DNA from: Dactylosporangium sucinum
GTDB taxonomy: Bacteria > Actinomycetota > Actinomycetes > Mycobacteriales > Micromonosporaceae
Assembly (NCBI RefSeq): GCF_014647515.1
Contig: NZ_BMPI01000049.1
Location: 14,070-78,069 of the forward strand
DNA length: 64,000 nt
Reading direction: 5' to 3'
Each line of letters begins with the position of its first letter. Position 1 is the first letter of the stretch. Shown here piece by piece: positions 28,101 to 36,180 of the stretch. The notes under the pieces are model-generated. The model had not been told where the DNA came from and searched no databases. It saw only the letters and a program-made list of their open reading frames with translations. The translations under genes and the position numbers were made by a program.

Positions 28101-29198
28101 GGCCGCGCTCTCCCGTTCGCCGCGCCGGCGTCGCTCGGTGGTTTCCTCGTCGCGCACGGACGCCTCGGCGTTGCTGGCCGCGCTCGCCAGGTCGTGGACG
28201 TGCCGTTCGAGATCGGCAAGCTGCTCGTGGGATCGGTAGGCGGCGGAGCTCTTCAGACGGTCGAGGTGGGCGCGCAATCGGCCGGGCTCGGCCTCGGCCG
28301 CCTGGAGCGTCCGATGCGTGGTCCGGGTGGTCTCCTCCGCCGCCGTGGCCTCCGCCTCGCCCCGGGCCAGTTCCTCCGTGCGCCGGCCGGTGTCGGCGCG
28401 CCGCACGGTCAGGGCGTCGGCGGCCGCACGGGCGTGGGTGCGCAGATAGGTGGAGTACACGGCGAGGAATGCGGACGTGGCGGTGTCCGCCGCGGCCAAG
28501 CCCTCCAGCGTGCGGGCCACGGCCTCCATGTCGTCGAATGATCGGGCGGCCTCGGTGAGCAGGTGGTCCTCGACGGGCCGCAGACCGCGTTGCAGGGTGC
28601 GGGACAGCTCCGCCGGGTTGAGGTCCTTCGCCAGCTGCGGCTTCCGCAGCGTCAGCACCAGGTCGAGCAGCTGCTCGTAGCGGGCCGGGCCGAGGCCGAA
28701 CAGCCTCGCGTCGACCAGCTGGCGGTACTCCTCCGTCGAGTCACGGATCGCGTCGGCGCCGAGCTGTTCGACGAGGTCCTTGCGGGACGATGGCCGGTCC
28801 TCGGCGTCAAGGAGTGACAGATCCACGCCGACGCGGCCGTCGGCGACGAAGTGCCACCGCGTGACCCGGTCGTTGTGCCTGTGCGCCCGCAGGCCGACGC
28901 CGATCGTCACGAACGACGAGCCGTTGCCGAACTCCATCCAGACGTACCCGTGCGCGGTCTCCTGCCCGCGGTACAACAGATTCGACTTCATCGTGCGGTC
29001 CTCGCCCGCGAACGGGTTGAGCCGGCGCGGCTCGATCCGCCCGTCGAGCACGAACGGGAACAGCACCTCCAGCGCCTTGGTCTTGCCGGACCCGTTCGGG
29101 CCGCGCAGCACCAGCCAGCCGTCGACGAAGACGAACTCCTCGTCGCGGTAGTCCCACAGGTTGATGATCCCGGCGCGGGTCGGAAGGAATCTGGTCAT
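25164..29198 (-). CDS. jetC: Wadjet SMC-like ATPase JetC (TIGR02680 family)
   Basis: A 1344-residue SMC-type ATPase. Walker A is GPNGSGKTKALEVLFPF from residue 33. Long Ala/Arg/Glu-rich coiled-coil arms follow, interrupted by a hinge-like globular region in the middle (around APLWSLVRFADHVPESD). The ABC signature SGGEQ is at 1216-1220 and Walker B LLGLDEAF at 1246-1253, with GVDDNGRGELM as D-loop. In the JetABCD system this protein dimerises and extrudes DNA loops, identifying small circular DNA. The gene is 9 bp downstream of jetB and overlaps jetD. All ATPase motifs are intact, so the system is probably functional. Confidence 0.93.
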   Translation of the reverse strand: MTRFLPTRAGIINLWDYRDEEFVFVDGWLVLRGPNGSGKTKALEVLFPFVLDGRIEPRRLNPFAGEDRTMKSNLLYRGQETAHGYVWMEFGNGSSFVTIGVGLRAHRHNDRVTRWHFVADGRVGVDLSLLDAEDRPSSRKDLVEQLGADAIRDSTEEYRQLVDARLFGLGPARYEQLLDLVLTLRKPQLAKDLNPAELSRTLQRGLRPVEDHLLTEAARSFDDMEAVARTLEGLAAADTATSAFLAVYSTYLRTHARAAADALTVRRADTGRRTEELARGEAEATAAEETTRTTHRTLQAAEAEPGRLRAHLDRLKSSAAYRSHEQLADLERHVHDLASAASNAEASVRDEETTERRRRGERESAAVAARDSLGHVSRLADDVAADAHLAGIEWGDGAADVEGLPTRLAARSTARRDDLRAVRDRLARLAEADRDHERAAEADRAVRAALDDAALAESQAAAAVENAHTELVDDLHTWAARWLPLLEQLAVPHLADELIDAVDRVSLNDVYAEAVAAPLATHRDTLAALVVERAAVESEHGEVTAERGRIAAEHDDAPPPSATRPAHRDGRAGAPLWSLVRFADHVPESDAAGIEAALHAAGLLDAWLYPSADDTTDALSAGIEDACLSAGPRIDGPSLADVLVAETQGHVAAARIDALLESIALGDLSTRSGVDAAGRWAQAHGAGRLAKDRCEYIGATARAMRRAARLADCDRRLRTLESDLARLDEARAALLAVIDEANRAGRALPTLDRLRAARRDHDRTAAALVVRREAAVEAGGRLDAAVAARAVAGAALQRAVAERSLPVAQIDAVTDAVARFERTGLRLEAAYQAAATAAERSAEAGDRHHEAVERLAAVGAAATAAIRRHLEKDEELRTLRDAIGAEATQILAEVARASEDIAAAEAALVAARDAYTEAIQQRSAAQARVELGRQAVTTALREARQDALRLRPYARPDLLGLIRCPPDLQWPAVETAGDELDPAVVALHDAVLAATRELTPTETSLKQSATRLTTALADLQAQLPAAGLDHRPEWDTDDGVIVVQVADEQGLTPVARFAERIAADRRDQEQLLTEAEQRVFEDALLGQLAGQIHRRTIEARDLVAAMDTQMRARRMSSGLTVGVGWRLSDDLDTEQREICKLLERDPARLGPAQLTSMRRHFAGRIKTARSAAPEKPYRELLAEVLDYRQWREFAFALHRPGGIAEPLTRARHSQLSGGEQSVSLHLPLFAAANALFGSARPDAPRLLGLDEAFAGVDDNGRGELMSLAKQFELDLFMTGYDLWATHPAVTGAAHYDLSHSAVDHTVSAVLLVWDGAMNIADFDGTLARAFGSPETRHAPAHATD

Positions 29199-29207
29199 GG
29201 AATCTTC

Positions 29208-30548
29208 CTAGAAGAGGGTCCGTTGGCGCACTTGGGCGACCGTGCCGCGGTACCGCCCGATCAACGGCCGGACCAGCACACCGCCCGGCACCGGCGTCAC
29301 CGCACCGAACCTGGTCAGCAGCTCGACCGCTTCGACGCGGAGCCGGTCGGGATCGGCGTGCCACGGAGCGCCGAAAGCCGAGCCGTACTGCTGGAGGATC
29401 GCCGCGACGGCCTCGCGCAGGAAGCTCTCCGTGACGAACGGCAGCCGTGCGGACTCGGTCTCGGTGTCGTCGGTGCCGCCCGCATCGTCCGTGTCAGCCA
29501 CCTGGTCAAGATCGTCTATGGAAATCCGGGCCGTCGCTGGTAGTCCGGCGTCCGCCGCGGCCACGAGCGCGGCCTGTCGCTCGCGAGGATCCGGCGCCGG
29601 CAGCCGCCTGACCCGACGACCGTCCGGGTCCATTGCCCGCTCGGCCAGGGCGACCGCAAGCAGCACCGCGGCCTGCGCCACGGAACCAGTGCCTGGGAAC
29701 CGTTCCACGGAGAACCCGAGCGTGTCGACGAGCAGCACGCCCTCCGCGCGTCGCTCGACCCGCAGGCCGGTCAGCCGCTGCAGGTCGACGGGCAGCGCCG
29801 TGCCGCGCAGATGGTTCGCGACGGCGGCGTCGACGTCGCCGAAGTACACGATCGGCAACTCGACGACGGCGCGACGCGCGACCTGCGCCGCCGCCCGCCG
29901 CTCGGCGTTACCGCTCGTGGTCGCCGAGCGTTCCAACAGCGCGTGCACGGTGTCGACGTGCTGCAACACCCGCGGCGGGTGGAAAAGCGCGACCAGCGCG
30001 TCGCGGGCGATGTCGTAGAGCGCCTCGCCGGCCGTGGGGTCGCTGACCCACGACGCGCTCGACCCGTCGGCCAACTGGAGCACCCGGCGATCCTCCAGCC
30101 AGGTCACCGCGTCGACGAACGCCCGCCGGTCGGCGCCCGAGTCGGGGTCGAGCCCGAGGCCGCCGATCCGGTTCGCGTCGGCGGACACGGCGTCGGCGAG
30201 TTCGCTCACCGTGGTTTGGACGCCGGCTCTGCCGAGCGTCGCCAGGCACAGCGCGAGGTACGCATAGCGCTGCCGGTCGAACGGGCGGCCGTTGCGGGTC
30301 GTGGCCGGCCGGTCAGGGGTGAGCTGGTCGGCGGTCCGCACCAGCCGGGCAGTAGACCCGTGCAGCTCCAGCCGGTACCCGAACGCCTCCGTGAGGTCGC
30401 GGCGCAACTCGGCGGCGAACCGCCGGACCCGGACGAGCGCCCGCTCGTCCGGGTACGTCGCCGTGATCAGCGGGTGGCGCAGGACGAGCCGTACCGCGCG
30501 CTGGTAATCGGCCAGGTCCAGTTCGGACACATTCGCCGCGAACCTCAC
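29208..30548 (-). CDS. jetB: Wadjet subunit JetB (DUF2398/TIGR02678 family)
   Basis: A 446-residue protein of the DUF2398/TIGR02678 family, with the N-terminal DYQRAVRLVLRHPLITATYP block, RKDLTEAF-like FAAELRRDLTEAFGYRLEL, and RQRYAYLALCLATLGRAG. By analogy with MukE-like kite proteins it is predicted to contain winged-helix domains that link the JetA kleisin to the JetC heads. Its start overlaps the jetA stop by 4 bp. No catalytic site is expected or seen. Confidence 0.88.
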   Translation of the reverse strand: MRFAANVSELDLADYQRAVRLVLRHPLITATYPDERALVRVRRFAAELRRDLTEAFGYRLELHGSTARLVRTADQLTPDRPATTRNGRPFDRQRYAYLALCLATLGRAGVQTTVSELADAVSADANRIGGLGLDPDSGADRRAFVDAVTWLEDRRVLQLADGSSASWVSDPTAGEALYDIARDALVALFHPPRVLQHVDTVHALLERSATTSGNAERRAAAQVARRAVVELPIVYFGDVDAAVANHLRGTALPVDLQRLTGLRVERRAEGVLLVDTLGFSVERFPGTGSVAQAAVLLAVALAERAMDPDGRRVRRLPAPDPRERQAALVAAADAGLPATARISIDDLDQVADTDDAGGTDDTETESARLPFVTESFLREAVAAILQQYGSAFGAPWHADPDRLRVEAVELLTRFGAVTPVPGGVLVRPLIGRYRGTVAQVRQRTLF

Positions 30549-32140
30549 GACACGCTCGCCAACTCGGCCGCCGGTTCAGCCCGCTTGGCCACCGTGTGCT
30601 CCGCGGGCGACACACTCAGCGCGTATCCGTCCAGATGCAGCCGCCCCGTCGTCGTCACCACGGTAGTGAAGCGGCCCGGGGCAGGCGTGAGCGTGAGCCG
30701 CACCCCGTAGGCCGCTGCGGCCAGTGGTGTGTCAGCGCGTCCGCCCACTCGGGCCGCCAGCGCCACATCCAACAGCCGACGCAACACCGCCGTCTGCGGT
30801 TCGTCGAGCGGCGGGACGTCAGCGGCAAGGTCCCCGCCGGCATGCTGCTCCACAAGCCGTGCCGCGGCCGTCACGCTGCGACGTTCCTCGGCGAGTTGGC
30901 GTTCCCTCAGCCGGTCACGCTGGCCGTGAGACCGGTCGAGCCTGGCCGGTCGGCCGTTGCCCTGTCCGGGAGCACGGCCGAACTGCACGAGCGTGCGGGA
31001 CAGCTCGACCGGTGGTGCCTCCCACCACGACACGCGGGTCGGGATGAGTTCCGGGTCGGCATAAGCGACGCCGACGTGGCGGGGTGCGCCCAGACCGAAG
31101 ACCACGTCGAACAGGGCATGCGCGACGTCGACGGAGCCGACGCGGGTGAACCACGCGGCGAGATGACGCAGTTGCGACTCGCGGCTGACCCCGCCCCGAC
31201 GGGCTTCGGTGACCCGCCGGAGCAAGGCCAGCACATCACCGATCGCTGCCATCGTCGCACCGGCGAGCCGGTCCGCCTCGCTGAGCACGCCATCGCCCGG
31301 GGGCGCGAGCCACGAGCGGAGGCCGGCCCAGCGGCGCCGCCAGTCGTCCAACCGCTCGGCGGGGGTGGCGAACAGTCGTTCGTCCGCCTCGGCGGCCGCC
31401 TCTACCATGCGGTCCAGCCCGGAGGCCTCTACCTCGAGGACCGCCTCGCGCAGGCGCGGCGTATACCGCTGGAGCTCGTCGTGGAAATCGCGCAGGTGCG
31501 TCAGCAGCGCGTCCTTGTGCGCGAGGAACGCCTCAGGCCGCACGTCCGGCGTGCGGCTCAGGTCGCCCAGCATGTGGTAGAAGCGTGCGGCGCGTTCGGC
31601 GATGTCCGCGAGCGCCCGGTCCAGCCGGCTGAGCTTGCGGTAGACCTCTTCCGCGTCGCCATCGGCGTTCGCTGCGGCCAGGGCCTTGAGGTCGGCGAGA
31701 AGGTCGGCGAAGACCAGCCGGGACAGGGCACTGTCACCGACACCCGCGGCGAGCACCGACTCGACCGCCCGATGCGCGCGGTAACCGGCCTCGGTGAACT
31801 GATACACCGAGTGACGGTTGCGGTACTCCGCCAGCGTCGCTGCGCGGGCGCCGTCCTGCCCACGGTCGAGCACACCCCAGTCGACCAGGGCGTCGAGCAG
31901 TCGCGGGAGCTCCAGTCCGGCAGGATCCGGACAGTCGGGGTAGGTCGCCGCCAGTCCGGCCATGGCGGCTGCCACCTCGGACGTGTGCAGAACCACGTGA
32001 TAGCTGGAGCGGGCGGCGTCGAGAGACCGCAGGACCCAGAGGTAGGCCGTCCGGTTGTCCGCCGTGACGTAGCTGAAGAGCCGCATCCGGTCGTCCAGAC
32101 TGAAGTCGTCCAGCCCGAATGACGGCGGGTTCGGCTGCAC
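30545..32140 (-). CDS. jetA: Wadjet kleisin subunit JetA (DUF2397/TIGR02677 family)
   Basis: A 531-residue protein, first gene of the Wadjet operon. It begins SFGLDDFSLDDRMRLFSYVT and has the LPRLLDALVDWGVLDRGQDG helix-turn region near residues 77-97, then long helices ending ESQLRHLAAWFTR. The family (DUF2397) is predicted to act like a kleisin, bridging the SMC heads. The GTG start at 32140 has GAGGAGG upstream, and TAGGTT (minus strand, 32168-32173) is a candidate -10 for the whole operon. Residues about 64-97 are also encoded by a remnant at about 35.04-35.15 kb. Confidence 0.88.
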   Translation of the reverse strand: MQPNPPSFGLDDFSLDDRMRLFSYVTADNRTAYLWVLRSLDAARSSYHVVLHTSEVAAAMAGLAATYPDCPDPAGLELPRLLDALVDWGVLDRGQDGARAATLAEYRNRHSVYQFTEAGYRAHRAVESVLAAGVGDSALSRLVFADLLADLKALAAANADGDAEEVYRKLSRLDRALADIAERAARFYHMLGDLSRTPDVRPEAFLAHKDALLTHLRDFHDELQRYTPRLREAVLEVEASGLDRMVEAAAEADERLFATPAERLDDWRRRWAGLRSWLAPPGDGVLSEADRLAGATMAAIGDVLALLRRVTEARRGGVSRESQLRHLAAWFTRVGSVDVAHALFDVVFGLGAPRHVGVAYADPELIPTRVSWWEAPPVELSRTLVQFGRAPGQGNGRPARLDRSHGQRDRLRERQLAEERRSVTAAARLVEQHAGGDLAADVPPLDEPQTAVLRRLLDVALAARVGGRADTPLAAAAYGVRLTLTPAPGRFTTVVTTTGRLHLDGYALSVSPAEHTVAKRAEPAAELASVS

Positions 32141-32549
32141 CGTCGGCCTCCTCGAATCGACCGGCCCAACCTAGTCGAGGCGCTCGTGCGAGACCAGTTC
32201 CACAAACTCGTATGGCTGGCTGAAGTTTGTCAGATTACCGGTTTGGGGCTCCCGGTGCCGGGCGTGCCCTGCACGCAGATCGATTCCAGGTGCGCTCGCT
32301 CGGCGGCGAGCTCGTCTTGCGGTGCGGGCACGGTGATTTCCTTTGCGGGAATCTCAGCTGCTGCTCGCTCGCGTATCCGGGGTTTGCCGACCCGGCGCGT
32401 CGGGCCGTCCGCTGCGGTGCCTACCTCACCGCGCCCGTCAAGCGGCCCACCACTTTACGCGCTGACGCAGGCGGACTCCACCGAATTCAAGAAAAGCCGG
32501 GCACCAGGAGCGCGGTCAGCGCTCCCGGTGCCCGGCCGGGTCGAGCTGG
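32141..32549. other. Intergenic region upstream of jetA holding a helD remnant
   Basis: No intact gene lies in these 409 bp. The left part holds the jetA promoter, and most of the rest (about 32230-32487) is a degraded copy of the helD 5' end and its upstream region, described separately. The extreme right is the region just beyond the stop of the secreted-protein gene. Confidence 0.6.
32230..32331 (-). pseudogene. Truncated helD paralogue remnant
   Basis: A GTG at 32331 in the same position relative to the duplicated upstream sequence as the helD start opens a 33-codon frame. It begins MPAPQDELAAERAHL, the expected N-terminal helix of a HelD protein, and jumps directly to SICVQGTPGTG, matching SICVQGAPGTG around the Walker A of the intact HelD at residues 186-196. 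About 170 codons between are missing and the frame stops after the P-loop at 32230. It is therefore an internal-deletion fossil of a second helD copy. The matching upstream region extends to about 32487. Confidence 0.75.
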
Positions 32550-33854
32550 TCAGACGACCTTGACCTTGGTGCTCACCGCGGTCTGGTAGAAGTCGGGCCG
32601 GCTGGTGAAGCTTGCCCGCCAGAACCCGGACTGCGCCGACGGGATGGTGGTGCTGAACTCGTAGCTCCAGTTGGTCTCGACCACGCGGACCGTCGTCCAG
32701 GGTGCCTTGCCGTCGGGCGAATACTGGATGTCGACCATCGCCGTCTGCGGCGAGAACGGGCTGAACTGCATGCGCCCGCTCACTGAGACGCCGGTGCCGT
32801 CCTCGGTGCGGGCGGCGGAGAACGACGAGAACGATGCCGGCTGGAGCACCGTGATGGTTCCCGTCTGCGCGCTCGGCGAGGCGATGAACGGATCGCCCGA
32901 ATTCACACCGATCCGGTAGAAGCCGGTCTGGAACGGCGTGACCTCGATCTGGTAGCGGCCTTCGGCGTCGGTCGTCGGGTAGTCCGACCAGGGGCACGCC
33001 GACTCGGCGTAGCAGAACAGCACACCGAACTGCTTGTTGGCGAAGGGCTGCCAGCCGTCGGGGGAGCGCCAGGTGAGCTGGCCGGTCAGGGTGACCTTCT
33101 CGCCGGCCTTGACCTTGGCCCGGCTTGCCGTGACGGTCGCCCGGGCGGAGGTCGGGGTGATGCCGACCGGCAGCTCGGCGGAGTTGCCGCTCAGGTAGCC
33201 GATGTGGTCGTTGTCGTAGGAGTAGTAGGCGTAAACGGAACCGGCGTCGTCGAGGTGCAGCGGCCCCGAGAAGGTGCCGTCGGCCCCGGTGGTGGCCACG
33301 CCGAAGTCGCCGGGATACGACGACAGGTTGACGGGGAAGCCGGCCAGCGGTGCGATGTGGCCGTCGTCGGGCCAGCGGCCGAGCAGGCGCCCGCTGAGCG
33401 TGACCTCGCGCCGGGCATAGGTCACGGTCGCCGGCTTGACCACGACGCGGTCGAATGACGTGGCCACGAAGTAGGCCAGGCTGCCGGCATCGGTCCGCGA
33501 CGTGTGCTGTCCGTCGTTGTCGGTGACCTCGATGTCGACCCGGTAGCCACCCAACTGGGCCAGCTGGAACCGATTGGTGGTGAACCAGGTGCTCGTTTCC
33601 CCGTTGCTCGACTCGATCTCGAAGCCGTCGGTGACCGCGACCTCCTGCTGCGTCGCATAGGACACGATGTGGGCGCGGATCGAGGCGACGCCGCTGTCGG
33701 ACGTCACCGAAACCCGCAGACGACCCAGGTCGTAGTCGATGCTGTTGGCCCAGTTGATGATCGGTGGGTCGGCGGCAAAGGCCGGTGCCGAGAGCCCTGT
33801 CGCGCCGACCACCGCTGCGGTCGCCGTGACAATTGCCATGCTGAAACGCCGCAC
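32550..33854 (-). CDS. Secreted protein with Ig-like beta-sandwich repeats
   Basis: A 434-residue exported protein. Residues 1-27 form a signal peptide (MRRFSMAIVTATAAVVGATG with an APAFA cleavage site). The rest is beta-rich and looks like three or four Ig-like or bacterial surface domains: VTLSGRLLGRWPDDGHIAPL and VTLTGQLTWRSPDGWQPFAN are related segments, each followed by a GADGTFSGPLHL or DAEGRYQIEVTP strand pair. No catalytic motif, LPXTG or anchor is seen, so it may be released. The GTG start has GGAGGAA upstream. The function is unknown. Confidence 0.8.
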   Translation of the reverse strand: MRRFSMAIVTATAAVVGATGLSAPAFAADPPIINWANSIDYDLGRLRVSVTSDSGVASIRAHIVSYATQQEVAVTDGFEIESSNGETSTWFTTNRFQLAQLGGYRVDIEVTDNDGQHTSRTDAGSLAYFVATSFDRVVVKPATVTYARREVTLSGRLLGRWPDDGHIAPLAGFPVNLSSYPGDFGVATTGADGTFSGPLHLDDAGSVYAYYSYDNDHIGYLSGNSAELPVGITPTSARATVTASRAKVKAGEKVTLTGQLTWRSPDGWQPFANKQFGVLFCYAESACPWSDYPTTDAEGRYQIEVTPFQTGFYRIGVNSGDPFIASPSAQTGTITVLQPASFSSFSAARTEDGTGVSVSGRMQFSPFSPQTAMVDIQYSPDGKAPWTTVRVVETNWSYEFSTTIPSAQSGFWRASFTSRPDFYQTAVSTKVKVV

Positions 33855-34121
33855 AGGTTCCTCCCCATGAGTGCAGTCGCGCAGATTCTAGGCCTGGTGC
33901 CCGCCCCGCGATGCCCCATAAATCGGCGCGTGTCGAAGGGGTAGCCGGCCCCACCGAACGCGGCGACCGTCACGGAGCTTCGCCCCACTCGGCTGCACTT
34001 TTTGGCCGTCGACGATGCCGCCTCACGCACCGTGGCCGCAACGAACGGGGCACCCTAGACGTCCCCTCGACAATCCGTTGGAGCTCAACCGCTGACGGCG
34101 CTGATGTGTTGCCTCGGGTCT

Positions 34122-34832
34122 CTACACGTGCGTCATGATGTTGTAGTTGCCGGTGCCGACGTTGGCCTCCAGCGTGGCGATGACGTCGCGTGGATTGTCG
34201 TACGGCCCGGAGATGTAGAACGGCTTGCCGTCTCGCCCGAAGCGGATCGGGCTGGGCTCGTCCGGCACGCCGAGGTATGGCGCCGCGGCGGCGAAGTCGG
34301 CGTGCGGCTCGAAACCCAGCTCCTTGGCATACGCCGCCCCGCCGTGAACCAAGGCCTGGGCGACTTCGATCGGAATCGACACGGGTGGCTCGTCGTATGC
34401 GCTGTAGTAGTCCCGGACGAAATCGTCGACCTTACCGAGGCTCATCCCGACTGGCCCGACCGAGTTCTTGATACCCAGGCAGTACACATCTACCAGATAC
34501 CCGCAGGCGGCGACCCGGCTGGCGCGATCCTGCCGGACAAGCAGGATGTTGGCGAAACCGCTCGAGCTGGATGCATCCTTCCCGAGCGGGTCGAGCGCCG
34601 CCCACGTCACAGGTGCCTGATCCATGCCGAGGCCGACACTCCAGCTTTGGTTGATCCAGCAGCCGAGCAGGGCCCGGTCGGCCGGGTCGTCGGACGTTTG
34701 CTGCGTGGCGAGCCGGCGGACCAACGCGGTGGCGTCGGCCGGGCGTATGCCCAGCTGCTTCGCGATCTGCTTCGGTGACCCACCCTGCTCGCGCAGTCGC
34801 CGAACCCGGTCGAGCAGCGTCTCGTCAGCCAT
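34122..34832 (-). CDS. Helix-turn-helix protein with uncharacterised C-terminal domain
   Basis: A 236-residue protein. Residues about 1-45 form a helix-turn-helix (LLDRVRRLREQGGSPKQIAK followed by QLGIRPADATALVRRLA). The larger C-terminal domain contains WINQSWSVGLGMDQAPVTW, VAACGYLVDVYCLGIKNSVG and IPIEVAQALVHGGAAYAKELGF. I have seen the LVDxYCLGxK pattern in proteins of unknown role, but do not recall a characterised member. GGAGG is 8 bases before ATG 34832. It lies between the Wadjet remnant and the secreted-protein gene. Confidence 0.65.
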   Translation of the reverse strand: MADETLLDRVRRLREQGGSPKQIAKQLGIRPADATALVRRLATQQTSDDPADRALLGCWINQSWSVGLGMDQAPVTWAALDPLGKDASSSSGFANILLVRQDRASRVAACGYLVDVYCLGIKNSVGPVGMSLGKVDDFVRDYYSAYDEPPVSIPIEVAQALVHGGAAYAKELGFEPHADFAAAAPYLGVPDEPSPIRFGRDGKPFYISGPYDNPRDVIATLEANVGTGNYNIMTHV

Positions 34833-35232
34833 CGTCGATCCTCCGCGTCGGAATCATCCAAGACGAGATTCAACCTAGACGAAGGCGTGGGCCACGCTGT
34901 CAGGACAGATCCTGCAGCAGCGGGAGGATCCGCTCCTCCATGACGGCGCGTCCGGTGCGAACCATTGCGGCGGTGAGCGCCGGCTCCCACGGCGTTGCGG
35001 TCGGCGTGCCGATCAAGGCAACGCCGCCGGCCGCGTTGGCGCGCCGTCCTGCCCGCGATCCAGCACCCCCAGTCGACCAGGGCGTCGAGCAGCCGGGGCA
35101 GCTCCAGCCCGGCCGGTTCGGGACAGTCGGGGTGGATCGCTGCATCGGAGTCCGGTCGAAGCCGGTATTGCTCCCTTCAGCGCGGTCGGCGTGGCACCCT
35201 TGTGGCAGGATCCATCAGGGGGTGAGTCGCCG
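34833..35232. other. Intergenic region holding the Wadjet remnant
   Basis: No intact gene is present in these 400 bp. About 34900-35146 is a jetA-jetD deletion remnant, described separately. The right end (35160-35232) should contain the promoter of the Uma2-family gene. Confidence 0.6.
34900..35146 (-). pseudogene. Remnant of a second Wadjet operon (jetA fragment joined to jetD end)
   Basis: Reading the minus strand, about 35146-35045 matches jetA codons about 64-97 (for example ELPRLLDALVDWGVLDRGQD in the matching frame, with small changes). About 35040-34905 then matches the last 45 codons of jetD: ALIGTPTATPWEPALTAAM and MEERILPLLQDLS against PLIGTPTATPWEPALADAM and MEERILPLLLSDLC. The order and orientation are those of the operon, with jetB, jetC and most of jetA and jetD removed. 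The two parts are in different frames. It is a fossil of a second, divergent jetABCD copy. Confidence 0.8.
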
Positions 35233-35790
35233 ATGAGCGTGGCCGTGCTTGAGCATGTCGGTCCGTGGAACGAGGACGAATACCTCGCACTCGGCGAGAC
35301 CACGAATCGGATCGAGTTGTTCGACGGGAGTCTGCTGGTGAGCCCGGCACCGACCACGCGCCATCAGCACATCTCCAGGCGACTGGCCAACTTGATCGAT
35401 ACGCCGGCCGACGCGGCTGGTCTCTGGGTCTACGAAGCGGTGAACGTCCGCCTGGCGAGTGGACGGATCTTCATCCCCGATCTCGTGGTGACCCCCGTAG
35501 AGGACGTCACGATGATCGACGCGCCGGATGTTGCGCTGGTGGGCGAGGTTGTCTCACCCGGCAACGCGGGTGCTGACCGGGTGCTGAAGATGCAGCTTTA
35601 CGCTGCTGCGCAGATCCAGTGGTACCTGCTCGTCGAACCTGAGCAGCCGGAGTCGGTGACGTTGAGGCTGCTGCGCCTCGACGGTCAGCACTACGTCGAG
35701 CATGCGGTCGCGAAGGACGGCGAGACGCTGACCGCCGACGGTCCGTTCGCGATCGAAATCGACACTCGCGCCCTGCTACGTCGCCGATAG
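35233..35790 (+). CDS. Uma2 family (DUF820) endonuclease-like protein
   Basis: A 185-residue protein of the Uma2/DUF820 family, which has a PD-(D/E)XK nuclease fold. It shows NRIELFDGSLLVSPAPTTRH near the N-terminus, the acidic residue in RIFIPDLVVTP, and ALVGEVVSPGNAGADRVLKM QLYA-like second half with Glu and Lys in nuclease-compatible positions. These proteins are abundant in cyanobacteria and actinobacteria; most have no known target. ATG 35233 is chosen over an in-frame upstream ATG at 35191 because it begins at the family N-terminus. Confidence 0.82.
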   Translation: MSVAVLEHVGPWNEDEYLALGETTNRIELFDGSLLVSPAPTTRHQHISRRLANLIDTPADAAGLWVYEAVNVRLASGRIFIPDLVVTPVEDVTMIDAPDVALVGEVVSPGNAGADRVLKMQLYAAAQIQWYLLVEPEQPESVTLRLLRLDGQHYVEHAVAKDGETLTADGPFAIEIDTRALLRRR

Positions 35791-35817
35791 CGCGACGTTT
35801 TCGGGAGCCTCGGTTCG

Positions 35818-36178
35818 TCAGTGTTGCGGTTTGGCCTGCCATCGGCATTCGCCGACGAGCACCGGTCGATCACCCGTGAGTCCTAGCACATCGATCTCGA
35901 CGGTCTCGTCCTTCCACCAGCGGCCGATCACCGTGTCGCTGGGCAGGGTGCCGGACGCTACCAGCCGTTGCGCGTGATCGCGGGCAGCCGCCTTGAGACG
36001 CGGGCGAGATGGGTCTGCCATCTCCCAGAGGTGCGCTACCTGACGGCCGGACCCTGGCCGCCGTCGATCAGGTCGGCGTCGTCGCGCAGCACGGCGAACC
36101 AGTAGGCGCGAGACCCGCACGCGGGAGAACGAGCTCGGCGATGAGCGGCGTTAGGCTGCCGGCTCCGTTCGGGTGGTA
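35818..36178 (-). pseudogene. C-terminal fragment of a DUF234-type ATPase, frameshifted
   Basis: The last 70 residues of one frame (HLWEMADPSRPRLKAAARD then GRWWKDETVEIDVLGLTGD and PVLVGECRWQ) resemble the nuclease-like C-terminus of archaeal-type AAA ATPases with a DUF234 domain. Just upstream, in a different frame, RAYWFAVLRDDADLIDGGQG fits the preceding part of the same domain. The ATPase domain itself is missing and the frames are broken, so this is a decayed remnant. The identification is moderate because the piece is short. Confidence 0.5.
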
Positions 36179-36180
36179 GG

